The translations under genes were made by a program, and so were the position numbers. From an uncultured Polaribacter sp. (GTDB lineage: Bacteria; Bacteroidota; Bacteroidia; Flavobacteriales; Flavobacteriaceae): 64,000 nucleotides of DNA. This document shows, piece after piece, positions 46,903 through 55,973 of the stretch. Below the pieces are notes generated by a model. The model searched no databases. It saw only the letters and a program-made list of their open reading frames with translations, and was not told the origin of the DNA. The stretch is from positions 310,001-374,000 of the forward strand of contig CALSRX010000002.1 in NCBI GenBank assembly GCA_943788865.1. The letters run 5' to 3'. Numbering within the stretch: the first letter of the stretch is position 1; each line of letters starts with the position of its first letter.

Positions 46903-48177
46903 CATTTTTTATGGTGTAGATTGGATTTTAATAATTCTTTACATTGCATTAGTCGGTTTTGGCTGGATGAATATTTATGCATGCTACAACGAATGATGTA
47001 AACTCTGAAGTTTTAGACTTTTCTACCAAATACGGAAAACAGCTTTTATGGATTAGTTTATCTGTTCCGTTAATCATTTTTATCCTTTTTTTCAATTCAA
47101 AATTCTACGAAAAATTTGCAAGCATACTGTATTTAATAGGCATTCTATCTTTCAGTGCTGGGCTTTTTGTTTTTGGGAAAAACATTAATGGCGCACACTC
47201 TTGGTATGCATTTGGAAGTGTTATGGTTTGCAGCCCTCTGAATTTGCAAAAGCATTTACGGCTTTAGCCGTAGCAAAATTGTTAAGTGACCGACAATACA
47301 ACTTTAAACTAGTTAAAAATCAAATAAAAGCATTTATCATCATTTTTTTACCCGCTATTTTAATTGCACTTACAGCCAGATGTGGGTTCTGCTTTTGGTA
47401 TATCTAGCTTTCTTTTTTGTTTTGAATAGAGAAGGCTTAACTTTGAACTATATTATATTTGGTTCCATTGCGATTGTTCTCTTTTCTATTAACCTTGCTA
47501 TTTTGGCCCTATTGCAATTATTTTCATGGTGTTTGGCTTATTATCTATTCTGGTCGTTTACTTTTTAAAAAGAACGGACAAAGGCTTTTTAAGGTTCAAT
47601 TGGCATAAAGTATTGGGAATCTATTTAATTTTTGGTTTGTATATTTTTAGTTCTGGATATACTATTTAATAATGTATTTGAGCAACACCAAAGAGATCGG
47701 TTCGAAATTCTTATTAGGCATCTCTAAAGACACTAAAAAAATTGGATACAACTCTTATCAATCTGTACTAAGCGATTAGTTCTGGAGGCGGATTTGGGAA
47801 AGGGTTTTTACAATGGAGATTGAACTCAAGGAGATTTTGTTCCCGAACAACATACAGATTATATTTTTAGTACCGTTGGCGAAGAATGGGGTTTTTTAGG
47901 AAGCTCTTTGGTTATCATTTTATTTATGCTACTACTCTATCGGATTATTTACTTAGCAGAAACACATAAAAATAAATTTGGAAGAATTTACGGGTATGGC
48001 TTGGCTTCCATTCTGTTTTTTCATGTCATTATAAACATCGGAATGGTAATACAATTATTACCAACTGTAGGAATTCCTTTGCCATTTTTTAGTTATGGTG
48101 GATCTTCTTTATGGGGATTCACGTTGCTTTTATTTATCTTTATTAAGCTAGATGCAAATAAAAGTTACGATTGGTAA
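46879..48177 (+). pseudogene. rodA: rod-shape-determining protein RodA (SEDS glycosyltransferase), frameshifted
   Basis: RodA polymerises lipid II into glycan strands together with PBP2. The start is near 46879 (an RNNIFYGVDWIL-type N-terminus) but is blurred by indels. Readable blocks are DWILIILYIALVGFGWMNIY, FGKNINGAHSWYAFGS, PSEFAKAFTALAVAKLLSDR, the TVGEEWGFLGSSL loop and the SEDS signature LLPTVGIPLPFFSYGGSS. The stop is TAA at 48175-48177. About ten helices are expected. Indels near 46984, 47220 and 47380, and at several later points up to about 47825, break it; sequencing error is likely. Confidence 0.88.
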
Positions 48178-48200
48178 CACAAAAATTTATTTATAAAAAC

Positions 48201-48232
48201 AAAAAGCGTTCTGAAGTTCAGAACGCTTTTTT
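48201..48232. terminator. terminator between rodA and rpsT (AGCGTTCTGAA hairpin)
   Basis: AGCGTTCTGAA and TTCAGAACGCT pair perfectly around one G, with A and T runs on both sides, so it can end both convergent genes. It is the same hairpin as at 21031-21053 except for the loop base. Confidence 0.88.
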
Positions 48233-48252
48233 ATGATTTTTTAATCTAGAAA

Positions 48253-48504
48253 TTAAAGAGCAGCTACGTGCTTCGTTAATTTAGATTTTAAATTTCCTGC
48301 TTTATTAACATGAATAATGTTATTCTTTGCTAACTTATCTAGCATAGCAATAACAGAGGGCAACATTGCTTCAGCTTCTTTCTTATCTTCAACTGCACGC
48401 AAGTTTCTTACAGCATTTCTTGTTGTTTTATGCTGATACTTGTTTCTTAATCTCTTAGCCTCGTTAGTTCTAATTCTTTTTAAAGCTGACTTATGATTTG
48501 CCAT
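48253..48504 (-). CDS. rpsT: 30S ribosomal protein S20
   Basis: An 83-aa basic helical protein that binds 16S rRNA. The N-terminus [20 protein letters not shown] and the end [18 protein letters not shown] are the S20 family pattern. It lies 30 bp after tRNA-Glu on the same strand and may be transcribed with it. Confidence 0.96.
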   Translation of the reverse strand: MANHKSALKRIRTNEAKRLRNKYQHKTTRNAVRNLRAVEDKKEAEAMLPSVIAMLDKLAKNNIIHVNKAGNLKSKLTKHVAAL

Positions 48505-48534
48505 AGTGTTTGTTTTAGTTTATTTTTAAACTTG

Positions 48535-48606
48535 TAGTCCGTACGGGAATCGAACCCGTGTTACCAGGATGAAAACCTGGCGTCCTAACCCCTAGACGAA
48601 CGGACC
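48535..48606 (-). tRNA. tRNA-Glu (anticodon TTC)
   Basis: On the minus strand the 72-nt sequence folds as a cloverleaf. The acceptor arm GGTCCGT pairs with ACGGACT (G-U at 1-72), and the D arm holds GTCTAGGGGTTAGGAC. The anticodon stem CCAGG/CCTGG carries loop TTTTCAT with anticodon TTC, and the T arm ACGGG/CCCGT has loop TTCGATT. The discriminator is A and CCA is not encoded. It has its own promoter and lies between proS and rpsT. Confidence 0.95.
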
Positions 48607-48633
48607 ATTACAATCTTATGCCGATTGCGGGTG

Positions 48634-48663
48634 CAAATATACAACGTTTTTAAAACTCTGCAA
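48634..48663 (-). promoter_or_regulatory. tRNA-Glu promoter
   Basis: On the minus strand TTG (complement of 48661-48663), a 19-bp spacer and TATATTTG (complement of 48634-48641) match the Bacteroidetes promoter, 27 bp before the mature tRNA 5' end. Confidence 0.65.
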
Positions 48664-48690
48664 TAAAATTTTAATTTTTTTTATAGAATT

Positions 48691-50169
48691 TTAATATGCC
48701 TTTGCAAACAACACTTTTCTGCTCGATACTTCTCCTGAATACACACAAATTCCTTCTTCATATTTAGCATCATTCGGAATACATCTTATCGTTGCTTTTG
48801 TAATTTCCTTTATCTTGTCTTCTGTTTCTTCTGTTCCGTCCCAATGTGCCAAAACAAAACCCCCTTTATTTTCAATTACTTCTTTAAATTCATCAAAGGT
48901 TTTAACTTCAGTAACATGATTATTTCTAAATTGAACTGCTGTATCAAAAAGGTTATCTTGAATTTGATTTAATAAGTCTTCAATAAAATCAACAACAGTA
49001 TCTTGAGAGACCGTTTGTTTTTCTAAAGTGTCTCTACGCGCAACCTCTACTGTGTTATTTTCTAAATCTCTAGCCCCAAATGCTATTCTCACAGGAACTC
49101 CTTTCAATTCATATTCTGCAAATTTTGCTCCCGGCCTAAATGTATCTCTATCATCAAACTTAACAGAAATTCCTTTTTTTCTAAAAGCTTTTACAAATTC
49201 TGATACTTTTTCTGATATAGCATCTAATTGCTCTTCATTTTTATAAATTGGTACAATTACAACTTGAATTGGCGCCAGTTTTGGTGGAAGCACCAAGCCT
49301 AAATCGTCTGAGTGGGTCATTATTAAACCACCAATTAAACGAGTTGAAACTCCCCAAGAAGTGGCCCAAACATATTCTTGCTTCCCTTCTTTAGAAGTGT
49401 ATTTTACATCAAACGCTTTAGCGAAATTTTGGCCTAAAAAATGTGATGTTCCAGCTTGAAGCGCTTTTCCATCCTGCATTAATGCCTCTATTGTAAAAGT
49501 ATCTTCTGCTCCTGCGAAACGTTCGCTTTCTGACTTTGATCCTTTTACAACTGGCATTGCCATAAAATTCTCTGCAAACTCAGCATAGACTTCTTGCATT
49601 TGTTTTGCTTCTGCAACTGCTTCTTTTTTTGTTGCATGAGCAGTATGCCCTTCTTGCCATAAAAACTCTGCAGTTCTTAAAAACAATCTTGTACGCATTT
49701 CCCAACGAACAACATTTGCCCATTGATTTATCAATAAAGGTAAATCTCTATAAGACTGAATCCATCCTTTATAAGTACTCCAAATAATTGCTTCAGAAGT
49801 TGGTCTAACCACCAATTCTTCTTCTAATTTTGCTTCTGGGTCTACACGAAGCTTACCTGGCTTATCAGGATCATTTTGTAATCGATAATGGGTAACCACT
49901 GCGCATTCTTTTGCAAATCCTTCCGCGTTTTTTTCCTCTGCTTCAAACAAACTTTTAGGTACAAACAAAGGGAAGTAGGCATTTTCATGTCCAGTTTCCT
50001 TAAACATTCTATCCAATTCTGCTTGCATTTTTTCCCAAATAGCATATCCGTAAGGTTTGATAACCATACATCCTCTAACGGCTGAGTTTTCAGCTAAATC
50101 TGCTTTAACTACTAATTCGTTATACCATTTAGAATAATCTTCTTTTCTAGTCGTTAACTTCTTACCCAT
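48691..50169 (-). CDS. proS: prolyl-tRNA synthetase (archaeal/eukaryotic-type)
   Basis: ProRS charges tRNA-Pro. The 492-aa length and the lack of the editing (INS) domain mark it as the short ProS type 3 used by Bacteroidota. Motif 2 is visible in [22 protein letters not shown], followed by [16 protein letters not shown]. The C-terminal half has the anticodon-binding domain ([29 protein letters not shown]) and a zinc-binding-like tail. It is followed on the same strand by tRNA-Glu and rpsT. Confidence 0.97.
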   Translation of the reverse strand: MGKKLTTRKEDYSKWYNELVVKADLAENSAVRGCMVIKPYGYAIWEKMQAELDRMFKETGHENAYFPLFVPKSLFEAEEKNAEGFAKECAVVTHYRLQNDPDKPGKLRVDPEAKLEEELVVRPTSEAIIWSTYKGWIQSYRDLPLLINQWANVVRWEMRTRLFLRTAEFLWQEGHTAHATKKEAVAEAKQMQEVYAEFAENFMAMPVVKGSKSESERFAGAEDTFTIEALMQDGKALQAGTSHFLGQNFAKAFDVKYTSKEGKQEYVWATSWGVSTRLIGGLIMTHSDDLGLVLPPKLAPIQVVIVPIYKNEEQLDAISEKVSEFVKAFRKKGISVKFDDRDTFRPGAKFAEYELKGVPVRIAFGARDLENNTVEVARRDTLEKQTVSQDTVVDFIEDLLNQIQDNLFDTAVQFRNNHVTEVKTFDEFKEVIENKGGFVLAHWDGTEETEDKIKEITKATIRCIPNDAKYEEGICVYSGEVSSRKVLFAKAY

Positions 50170-50224
50170 ATTTAAAAGTTTGGCATAAAACTTGTTATCT
50201 TTATAGTGGATTTAATATCCTGCA

Positions 50225-50255
50225 CAAAACTAATGCAAAAAGATTAGTGTCCCAA
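50225..50255 (-). promoter_or_regulatory. proS promoter
   Basis: On the minus strand TTG (complement of 50253-50255), a 20-bp spacer and TAGTTTTG (complement of 50225-50232) match the Bacteroidetes promoter, 55 bp before the proS ATG. Confidence 0.6.
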
Positions 50256-50305
50256 TCAAAGTTTAATTTTTTTGCAAAACAATATTAATCTGATTAACAC
50301 AAATT

Positions 50306-51283
50306 ATGAAATCTCAATCATATTCTAAAAAAATACCACACTATATAGGACTTGTTCTATTAACAAATTTAATTTTAGTCTCGTGTGGAACTTATCAAAG
50401 TGTATATAATAATGACGGTATTTATGATGATGAACCCATTGAAGAGAGAGTTGTTATTGTTAAGGATACAAAAAAGTATACTAAAACCGAGGAAAGTTAT
50501 TTTAAAGATGAGATTGAAGCTTTTGACGACATCAATGATGGAGAAGTTTTCACAGATGTTGATGATTATTCTTCTTACGACAATGTAGATGATGATTATG
50601 ATAATGATCCTTGGGGATATTCTACCAGTAATGATGACAGTGTTGTTATCAATATTAATGTAAGAAATAGGTTTAGAAATTATTGGGATTTCTATGATTA
50701 TGATAGCTATTGGGGATACCAATGGGGATTTAGATATGGATTTTATGGTGCCTACACATATTATCCTTATCAATACGGGTATTACAATAATTATAGATTT
50801 TATAATTTTTATTATGGTCCTTATTATTTTAACAGACCGTATTATAGAAACACAAGGTTTTACAACAACAATTATAACAGAAACTATACATATACAAAAC
50901 GAAACTCTACAAACACATCAAGCAGAAGAAATTCATCTTTTTATAAAAACAACATTTCAACAAACAGAAGAGCTTCTTCAATAAACAGTAGAGTTAATTC
51001 TATTTTTAACAACATAAAATACAATACTAGAAGAAGAAATAATTCTATACAAAATAATAGTTCGAGAAGAAATTCTACAAACACAACTAGATCTAATACA
51101 AAACGAAATTCTTCTGTAAATAACAGATCAAAATCATCAAATAATAAAAACTATAATACAAGAAGGAGTTCTTCGAGCTTAAACAAATCATACAGATCTA
51201 ACACTTCTTCTAAAAGAAGTTCATCTGTAAAAAGTTCTAGCTCAAGAAGCAGTAACAATTCTTCGAGAAGAAGAGGAAACTAA
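50306..51283 (+). CDS. low-complexity lipoprotein: acidic, then Tyr-rich, then Asn/Ser/Arg-rich
   Basis: A 325-aa lipoprotein with a long signal ending in LVSCGTY (Cys27). The mature protein has three biased zones. Residues about 35-110 are rich in Asp/Glu (DDYDNDP). Residues about 120-185 are rich in Tyr, Phe, Trp and Asn (YYPYQYGYYNNYRF). Residues about 185-325 are almost only Arg, Asn, Ser, Thr and Lys. Relatives in flavobacteria have been labelled 'vitellogenin II precursor', which is only a low-complexity match. The charge swing could let it bind polymers or self-associate. It lies 23 bp before a FadL-like porin gene and is probably co-transcribed with it. Confidence 0.75.
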   Translation: MKSQSYSKKIPHYIGLVLLTNLILVSCGTYQSVYNNDGIYDDEPIEERVVIVKDTKKYTKTEESYFKDEIEAFDDINDGEVFTDVDDYSSYDNVDDDYDNDPWGYSTSNDDSVVININVRNRFRNYWDFYDYDSYWGYQWGFRYGFYGAYTYYPYQYGYYNNYRFYNFYYGPYYFNRPYYRNTRFYNNNYNRNYTYTKRNSTNTSSRRNSSFYKNNISTNRRASSINSRVNSIFNNIKYNTRRRNNSIQNNSSRRNSTNTTRSNTKRNSSVNNRSKSSNNKNYNTRRSSSSLNKSYRSNTSSKRSSSVKSSSSRSSNNSSRRRGN

Positions 51284-51306
51284 AACCACGATTTAAATTT
51301 AAAAAA

Positions 51307-52692
51307 ATGAAAAAAGCTACACTATTTGTACTCTTTTGTGCAATCTCTTTGCCTAATTTTTCGCAAAGTTTAGGATATGAAGATTTAGCAATCTTATTTT
51401 CAAAAGACAATAACACAGGTACTGCAAGATATAATGCTATGAGTGGAGCATTTGGCGCTCTAGGTGGAGATGTTAGTGCTGTAAAAATAAATCCGGCTAG
51501 TGGAGCGATTCTTACCAACAGCTTGTTTTCTGTCTCATTAAATTCGAGAGCTACAGAAATCAATACTAATTACTATGGGAATTCTACAAACACTCAAGAA
51601 GATTATTTAAACTTTTCTCAGGCTGGAGCTGTATTTGTATATAGCAATTATTCGAATAATAATTGGTCTAAATTTGCTTTTAGCTTTAACTACTCCATGA
51701 AAAGTAATTATGATACCCGTTTTATAGCAAATGGAAATAGTGGTTTTGCAACATTTACCGAGTTTCCTCTAGATACTGGAAATCCTAAAACGCAATATAC
51801 AAACTCAGATTCTCAACAATTTAGCACTACTTATAGCGGGAAAATGGAAGAGTATAATTTTGCGATTTCTGGTGTATATCAAAACGATTTATATTTAGGG
51901 GCAGCAATAAATACATACGATTTAAAATTTTCTCAACAATCTTTTTTAAATGAGCAAAACAATGATGGAACTGGCAACACAATAAATGCAAAATTTTACC
52001 AACAAAATAATACTGTAGGAACTGGATTTTCTATTAGTGCTGGAGCAATCTACAAAGCATCTAAAAGCTTACGATTTGGTTTTTCTTACCAAACACCAAT
52101 TTGGTTTACAGAAATAAACGAAGAAACCAATATTTTAAACAATGACGGTTTTTTAGGCGATACAGAAATTATAGCTTCAAATAACAATACCATTTATGAC
52201 AATACAGCGGGGAACTACTTTCCTGTTCAGGCTTATTTATATAGATTAAAAATACCAGGAAAAACAACTGCAAGTATTGCTTATATTTTTGGAAAAAATG
52301 GATTAATTAGTGCTGATTATACGATAAATAACTATAAGAACTTAAAACTTTCTAATGGAGATTTCACTGCAGAAAATCAATTTTTTAACAACAATCTAAG
52401 AAACACCTATACATTAAATATTGGTACAGAATGGCGTTTTAAATCGCTTAGCTTGCGTGGTGGATATCATTACTCTCAAAGTCCAGATGCAAACGCAATA
52501 GAATCAGACAATATTAAAGGTTATTCTTACGGTGCGGGATATAGTTTTGGGAATGTAAAATTAGATGTTTCATATCAAAATAAAACAAATACACAGTTGT
52601 ATAATTTCTACCCACAATACAACCAAGTAAATGCAGCTGATTTAAAAATAGACAATCGCATTTTAACGGCAACGTTAAGTATTAATTTATAA
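51307..52692 (+). CDS. FadL/OmpP1-family outer membrane transport protein
   Basis: A 461-aa outer-membrane beta-barrel with a signal peptide (1-19, ending NFSQ). The N-terminal part ARYNAMSGAFGALGGDVSAV, then KINPASGAI, is the conserved hatch region of the OMPP1/FadL/TodX family in Bacteroidota ('hemin receptor' in some annotation). Barrel strands follow and the protein ends in TATLSINL. FadL relatives let hydrophobic compounds cross the outer membrane. The substrate here is unknown. It follows the low-complexity lipoprotein gene by 23 bp. Confidence 0.88.
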   Translation: MKKATLFVLFCAISLPNFSQSLGYEDLAILFSKDNNTGTARYNAMSGAFGALGGDVSAVKINPASGAILTNSLFSVSLNSRATEINTNYYGNSTNTQEDYLNFSQAGAVFVYSNYSNNNWSKFAFSFNYSMKSNYDTRFIANGNSGFATFTEFPLDTGNPKTQYTNSDSQQFSTTYSGKMEEYNFAISGVYQNDLYLGAAINTYDLKFSQQSFLNEQNNDGTGNTINAKFYQQNNTVGTGFSISAGAIYKASKSLRFGFSYQTPIWFTEINEETNILNNDGFLGDTEIIASNNNTIYDNTAGNYFPVQAYLYRLKIPGKTTASIAYIFGKNGLISADYTINNYKNLKLSNGDFTAENQFFNNNLRNTYTLNIGTEWRFKSLSLRGGYHYSQSPDANAIESDNIKGYSYGAGYSFGNVKLDVSYQNKTNTQLYNFYPQYNQVNAADLKIDNRILTATLSINL

Positions 52693-52715
52693 AATAATTC
52701 ATCTTAAAAACATAT

Positions 52716-52749
52716 CAGACCTCATTGGAAATAAACCTTTGAGGTCTTT
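52716..52749 (+). terminator. terminator after the FadL-like gene
   Basis: AGACCTCA and TGAGGTCT pair with a loop of about 15 bases and are followed by a short T tract. It lies about 25 bp after the stop and touches the -33 region of the nfu promoter. Confidence 0.6.
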
Positions 52750-52795
52750 GCTATTCATTCATATTTTTACCTTAATTTTGCCGAACATTTGTTCG
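52747..52795 (+). promoter_or_regulatory. nfu promoter with CGAAC-N4-GTTCG palindrome
   Basis: TTTG at 52747-52750, a 22-bp spacer and TAATTTTG at 52773-52780 form a promoter. Directly after the -7 box, CGAACA-TT-TGTTCG (52782-52795) is a perfect palindrome covering the expected start site, so a bound repressor would block transcription. Its form matches the Gram-positive LexA/DinR box CGAACnnnnGTTCG. The binding protein is not known. Confidence 0.5.
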
Positions 52796-52827
52796 ATGAA
52801 ATTCAATCGAATACTATCTAAATTATC

Positions 52828-53730
52828 ATGAGCGAAACATCTATTTCTATACAAAATACAAACAACGATTCTATCATTAAATTTGCTAGTACTTCTATTC
52901 TAATTAATGGTGGGAGTTATGAATTTAATAATATAGACGAAGCAAAAAACGCACCCCTAGCCCAACAATTATTTTATTTGCCTTTTGTTAAAAAGGTTTT
53001 TATTACGGCTAATTTTATTGCAATTCAAAAATATGATATTGTTGAATGGATTGATGTTCAAGAAGAAGTTAGAGAACAGATTGAAGCCTATTTAAATGAT
53101 GGGAATAGTGTTGTAACAGAAATTGAAACTGCAAAAAAACAAGCTATTGAAGTTTATGCAGAAGTAACTCCAAATCCTTCAGTAATGAAATTTGGAACCA
53201 CAAAATCTTTAACGACTACAGATGTTGAGTGCAAAAATATTGATGAAGCAAATGCAACATCGCCTTTAGCTCAAGCGTTATTTCATTTTCCCTTTGTAAA
53301 AGAGGTTTTTATTTCAGAAAACTATGTGTCAATTACAAAATTTGACATGGTTGAATGGAACGAAATTTACCCAGAATTAAGAACTTTCATTCTGAACTAC
53401 CTGCAAGAAAACAAAATAATTATTAAAGAATTACCTAAAGCAGAAAAAGAAACGAAAGCATCTGAAAATCTAACTCCAGAAGACCTTGATGAAACCTCGG
53501 CGAAAATTGTGAGTATTTTAGACGAATATATAAAGCCTGCTGTTGCTTCAGATGGTGGTAATATTGCCTTTAGATCTTACGATGAAGAGAGTAAAATTGT
53601 GAGCGTAATTTTACAAGGAGCTTGTAGTGGTTGTCCGTCATCAACAATTACGTTGAAAAACGGAATTGAAACAATGTTAAAAGACATGTTGCCAAATCAA
53701 ATTAATGAAGTTGTAGCAATAAACGGATAA
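52828..53730 (+). CDS. NifU-family Fe-S carrier with two Nfu-N domains
   Basis: A 300-aa Fe-S cluster carrier (Nfu type). It has two tandem N-terminal Nfu_N-like domains (about 8-100 and 110-200). Both show the pattern NPSVMKF / DSIIKFAST, PLAQxLFxxPFVKxVFIxxNF/Y and an acidic end. The C-terminal NifU domain (about 220-300) has the cluster-binding CxxC in [17 protein letters not shown] doubled Nfu_N domain is a known Bacteroidota form. It should move [4Fe-4S] clusters to target enzymes. It is 4 bp before ubiE, so probably co-transcribed. Confidence 0.92.
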   Translation: MSETSISIQNTNNDSIIKFASTSILINGGSYEFNNIDEAKNAPLAQQLFYLPFVKKVFITANFIAIQKYDIVEWIDVQEEVREQIEAYLNDGNSVVTEIETAKKQAIEVYAEVTPNPSVMKFGTTKSLTTTDVECKNIDEANATSPLAQALFHFPFVKEVFISENYVSITKFDMVEWNEIYPELRTFILNYLQENKIIIKELPKAEKETKASENLTPEDLDETSAKIVSILDEYIKPAVASDGGNIAFRSYDEESKIVSVILQGACSGCPSSTITLKNGIETMLKDMLPNQINEVVAING

Positions 53731-53734
53731 GCAA

Positions 53735-54466
53735 ATGTCAGTAGAGCATATTAAACCATACAAAGATTCAGATAAAGGAAAAAAAGAGCAAGTAGCTCAA
53801 ATGTTTGATGCTATTTCTAAAAATTACGATGGCTTAAATCGAGTTATTTCTTTTGGAATTGATGTAAAATGGCGAAAAAAAGTTGTTGCAATTGTTGGAG
53901 AAAACAATCCGAAGCAAATTTTAGACATTGCAACCGGAACGGGTGATTTAGCTATTATGATGGCTACATTAAATCCTGAAAGAATTGTTGGCTTAGACAT
54001 TTCAGCCGGAATGTTAGAAGTTGGAAAGCAAAAAATTTCTAAAGCTAACTTATCTGATAAAATAGAGATGCTAGTTGGAGATTCGGAAAACATGCCTTTT
54101 GAAGACAACACTTTTGACGCAATTACTGTTTCTTTTGGTGTTCGAAATTTTGCGAATCTTGATAAAGGATTGACAGAAATTAAACGTGTTTTAAAACCGA
54201 ACGGAAAATTGGTAATCCTTGAAACTTCTGTTCCAACAAAATTCCCTTACAAGCAAGGGTATCGTTTTCATACATCTGTAATACTTCCAGTTGTTGGAAA
54301 ATTATTCTCAAAAGACAAAGTAGCCTATTCGTATTTATCAGAATCTGCAAATTCTTTTCCTTTTGGAGAAAAATTCAACAATATTTTACTAAAAAATGGG
54401 TTTACTACTGCAACAGATAAACCTGTAACTTTTGGTGTAGCATCAATTTATACGGCTACAAAGTAA
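53735..54466 (+). CDS. ubiE: demethylmenaquinone methyltransferase
   Basis: A 243-aa SAM-dependent methyltransferase for the last step of menaquinone synthesis (MenG/UbiE). The SAM motif is [14 protein letters not shown] (near residue 70). The family motifs [20 protein letters not shown] and [12 protein letters not shown], and [20 protein letters not shown], are present. The N-terminus [19 protein letters not shown] is typical of flavobacteria. It lies between nfu (4 bp) and the porT-like gene (3 bp). Confidence 0.96.
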   Translation: MSVEHIKPYKDSDKGKKEQVAQMFDAISKNYDGLNRVISFGIDVKWRKKVVAIVGENNPKQILDIATGTGDLAIMMATLNPERIVGLDISAGMLEVGKQKISKANLSDKIEMLVGDSENMPFEDNTFDAITVSFGVRNFANLDKGLTEIKRVLKPNGKLVILETSVPTKFPYKQGYRFHTSVILPVVGKLFSKDKVAYSYLSESANSFPFGEKFNNILLKNGFTTATDKPVTFGVASIYTATK

Positions 54467-54469
54467 CAT

Positions 54470-55171
54470 ATGAAAAGATTACAATTACTTTTTTTAGGAG
54501 CTTTTTTCCTTCTATCAAATTCTCTGCTTGCACAAAGAGATCGAGTAGAATATTTACCTAGTTTTGACAAAAGAAAATTGCATTATGGTTTTTATCTTGG
54601 GTTTAATCAGAACGATTTTAAAATAGATTATAAGACCAGTAATTATGCAAATGCTAACATTAGTGTTACTGCAACTAGTGGATTTAATGTTGGTTTAATT
54701 GCAGATTTACGCTTACATAAAAACATTAATTTACGTTTTGAGCCTGGTTTAATTAGCAATTCAAAAACCTTAGCTTTTACCCACATCAATACAAAACAAG
54801 ACAGTATTCGAGAAATTGGATCTACTTACCTACATATTCCTTTTGTTTTTAAATTTAGTACTGACCGAATGGACAACGTGAGGCCTTATGTATTAGCAGG
54901 AATTTCTTACGATTATAATTTTTCTAGCAACGAAAGAAATGCAAATGATAATTCTGGTGGTGAATTTAGAGTGACAAAGCATAATTTTATGTATGAAATC
55001 GGAATTGGAATCGATATTTATTTATACTTTTTTAAGTTCTCTCCTTCAATTCGTGGCGTTTTTGCATTAAATAACGAATTGAAGTATGACGATAGTGCAA
55101 CTAGTCAATGGACATCTCCAGTAAACTTTTTAGGAACTCGTGGTGTCTTCTTAAACTTTGCTTTTGAGTAG
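54470..55171 (+). CDS. porT: PorT/SprT family type IX secretion protein
   Basis: A 233-aa outer-membrane beta-barrel with a signal peptide (1-21, ending LLAQ). The family start DKRKLHYGFYLGFNQNDFKI and later FEPGLISNSKTLAF and STYLHIPFVFKFS fit PorT/SprT, a component needed for type IX secretion in Porphyromonas and Flavobacterium. The gene after ubiE is the usual place for sprT in flavobacteria. With gldKLMN at 21-25.5 kb, the window holds two separate T9SS loci. It ends one base before the convergent trmH gene. Confidence 0.88.
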   Translation: MKRLQLLFLGAFFLLSNSLLAQRDRVEYLPSFDKRKLHYGFYLGFNQNDFKIDYKTSNYANANISVTATSGFNVGLIADLRLHKNINLRFEPGLISNSKTLAFTHINTKQDSIREIGSTYLHIPFVFKFSTDRMDNVRPYVLAGISYDYNFSSNERNANDNSGGEFRVTKHNFMYEIGIGIDIYLYFFKFSPSIRGVFALNNELKYDDSATSQWTSPVNFLGTRGVFLNFAFE

Positions 55172-55172
55172 T

Positions 55173-55901
55173 TTAACTTCTCTTAAATTCACTTAACAAT
55201 ATTGCAGTTGCGGTAGCAACATTTAAACTTTCTGTTTCTTGAATATCACCAAACCTCGGAATTGATATTTTAGTGTCAACCATTTTTCTAATTTCTTCTG
55301 AAATTCCGTTTGCCTCATTTCCCATAACCAAAATCGCTTCTTTTGGCAACGCTACTTTATAAATGTTTTCACCTTCCATATCGGCAATAAAAATAGGTAA
55401 TTCTGCTTCTTTTAAATAATGAGTCAAATCTGTATGCACAATTTCTACTCTAGCTAAAGAACCCATTGAAGCTTGCACAACTTTTTGGTTATAAGAGTCT
55501 ACTGTTGTTGTAGAACAAACCAATTTCTGAACTCCAAACCAATCGCACAAACGTATGATTGTTCCTAAGTTTCCAGGGTCATTTATTGCATCGAGCGCAA
55601 CAATTAATCCCGTATTTTTTGTTGGAAGTTTTTCGGGAATTTTAAACAACCCTAAAACTTTATTTGGTGTTTTAAGTTGACTGATTTTCTTTAATTCAGC
55701 CTCACTAACTTCAACATCATTAGCTCTTCTGGGAGAATTCACAAAGTCGCTAGTTGCAAAAAGCTGTTCAACATCAAAAGCAGAATTCAATAATTCATTT
55801 ACAACTTTAACACCTTCAGCAATAAATAATTTATGTTTTTGTCGATACTTTTTTTGCTGTAAACTAGTTATAAGTTTTATGTGATTCTTTGATAAACTCA
55901 T
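55173..55901 (-). CDS. TrmH-family (SpoU) RNA 2'-O-methyltransferase
   Basis: A 242-aa SPOUT methyltransferase. The N-terminal substrate-binding domain (about 1-95; KLITSLQQKKYRQKHKLFIA) is followed by the knotted SPOUT domain. Its motifs are seen: LDAINDPGNLGTIIRLCDWFG, ILVMGNEANGIS and ISIPRFGDIQETESLNVATA. It methylates a ribose in rRNA or tRNA; the exact target cannot be told. It is divergent from tamL, 72 bp apart. Confidence 0.92.
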   Translation of the reverse strand: MSLSKNHIKLITSLQQKKYRQKHKLFIAEGVKVVNELLNSAFDVEQLFATSDFVNSPRRANDVEVSEAELKKISQLKTPNKVLGLFKIPEKLPTKNTGLIVALDAINDPGNLGTIIRLCDWFGVQKLVCSTTTVDSYNQKVVQASMGSLARVEIVHTDLTHYLKEAELPIFIADMEGENIYKVALPKEAILVMGNEANGISEEIRKMVDTKISIPRFGDIQETESLNVATATAILLSEFKRS

Positions 55902-55938
55902 TAATTAATTTTAAATTAGAAAAACCATCTAAAAATAG

Positions 55939-55946
55939 TACTTTTG
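55939..55946 (+). promoter_or_regulatory. -7 box of tamL
   Basis: TACTTTTG fits TAnnTTTG, 27 bp before the ATG. No clear -33 element is seen. Confidence 0.4.
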
Positions 55947-55973
55947 AATCAAGTTATAGTCTGTACAAAGCTA

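Noticed and set aside
50306..51283. Vitellogenin-like annotation
   Set aside because: Any match would come from Ser/Arg/Asn bias; the protein is a bacterial lipoprotein without vitellogenin domains.
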